From Pyrinomonadaceae bacterium (GTDB lineage: Bacteria; Acidobacteriota; Blastocatellia; Pyrinomonadales; Pyrinomonadaceae), in NCBI GenBank assembly GCA_019694395.1, contig JAIBCC010000014.1, forward strand, positions 91,116 to 155,115: a DNA stretch of 64,000 bases, in the 5' to 3' direction. This document shows, in pieces, positions 63,703 to 64,000 of this stretch. How positions within the stretch are numbered: position 1 is the first letter of the stretch; each line of letters begins with the position of its first letter. Position numbers and translations under genes: made by a program. A model generated the notes under the pieces. It ran no database searches. It saw nothing but the letters and a program-made list of their open reading frames with translations, and had not been told where the DNA came from.

Positions 63703-64000
63703 ATGAGAATTAAGCGAAAGATTTTATTGTGGACTTTATTTGTTTTAATTTTTGGAGTAGTCAATTCATTTGGACAAACCAAATGTTTTAAGGGAACTGT
63801 TAAGGATGCAAATGGTGCGTTGATTGCCGATGCAAGCATAATCATTAAAAATGCGAAAGGCAAAGTAGTTGAAAATACTACTTCAAATAATAATGGCGAA
63901 TTTTCTTTGGAGTGCGTCGAAGATGGAGATTATTCATTATTAATTTCAAAAGATGGAATGACACCGATTGAAAAGAAAGTTACGCTGAGTCGGGAAATCA
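63703..64000 (+). CDS. Partial: carboxypeptidase-regulatory-domain protein, probable TonB-dependent receptor start
   Basis: The frame runs off the window end. The first 99 codons give a signal peptide (MRIKRKILLWTLFVLIFG, cleaved near SFGQ) and a carboxypeptidase-regulatory beta sandwich (GTVKDANGALIADASIII, NGEFSLECVEDGDYSLLIS). This is the N-terminal layout of the receptor at 2101-5331, but the domain also starts other secreted proteins, so only the rest would tell. It is preceded by a perfect palindrome and a clear promoter. No Shine-Dalgarno stronger than CAGG is present. Confidence 0.7.
   Translation, partial: MRIKRKILLWTLFVLIFGVVNSFGQTKCFKGTVKDANGALIADASIIIKNAKGKVVENTTSNNNGEFSLECVEDGDYSLLISKDGMTPIEKKVTLSREI

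Overview
The window most likely comes from an Acidobacteriota genome, probably of the low-GC Blastocatellia/Pyrinomonadales type. The lineage call is an inference. It rests on a GC content of roughly 40% by eye, a VWFA-related protein of the kind common in acidobacteria (61811-62743), a large TonB-dependent receptor with an N-terminal carboxypeptidase-regulatory domain (2101-5331) and the start of a second such protein (63703-end), a propeller-type hybrid sensor with a NarL partner (19704-23362), and a membrane-anchored winged-helix regulator (14673-15185). I saw no rRNA, tRNA, CRISPR array, prophage or insertion sequence with a transposase. No gap without a gene exceeds about 300 bases.

Layout. 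1-8000: a small DUF4032-like gene, a LysR regulator with a ferredoxin-like partner, then two near-identical promoter/operator modules ahead of a TonB-dependent receptor, a secreted protein, an AhpD-like protein and a small membrane protein enclosed by inverted repeats. 8134-15185: a tripartite RND efflux system (adaptor, pump, TolC-like channel) and a convergent winged-helix protein. 15436-19624: a secreted amidohydrolase and two paralogous S41-like proteins. 19704-29141: sensor kinase, NarL response regulator, a lone receiver protein and two very large secreted modular proteins (PLAT, tectonin propeller and two cysteine-containing modules I could not match to a known family). 29233-44409: PEP synthase, GNAT, an M16 protease pair, a DUF3592 protein, a peptidoglycan-binding/zincin fusion, a 7TM-HD phosphohydrolase, a CPBP protease, a GH63-like glycosidase and an MFS transporter. 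44550-55704: an ATP-grasp enzyme, then a long minus-strand block (two YHS proteins, VOC, GMC oxidoreductase, SDR, aquaporin, a subtilase fused to a glycogen-binding domain, ClpS, a glucose-dehydrogenase-like enzyme, a radical SAM protein). 55907-64000: a PqqD-like protein with a Tat-like segment and a Cys-rich tail, a Rad52-like protein, a cyclotransferase-like protein, atpD-atpC, a secreted protein, a deoxyhypusine-synthase-like gene, a VWA gene followed by a second, diverged copy of the 3' end of that synthase gene, an outer-membrane barrel, and a partial receptor-like gene behind a 35-base perfect palindrome.

The most striking feature is not a gene. At least twenty sites, mostly intergenic but several inside or at the start of reading frames, carry short repeats built on seven-base units of about a dozen unrelated sequence types, very often arranged as long inverted repeats. 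They lie inside operons, between convergent genes, against start codons and in protein loops, so they are not simply terminators. Other leads are the paired promoter/operator modules at 1837-2063, the paired TACGTAG palindromes at 23443-23481, the PLAT/tectonin protein pair, the cytosolic-looking subtilase with a CBM48-like tail, the probable ATT start of the PqqD-like gene, and the duplicated synthase tail downstream of the VWA gene.
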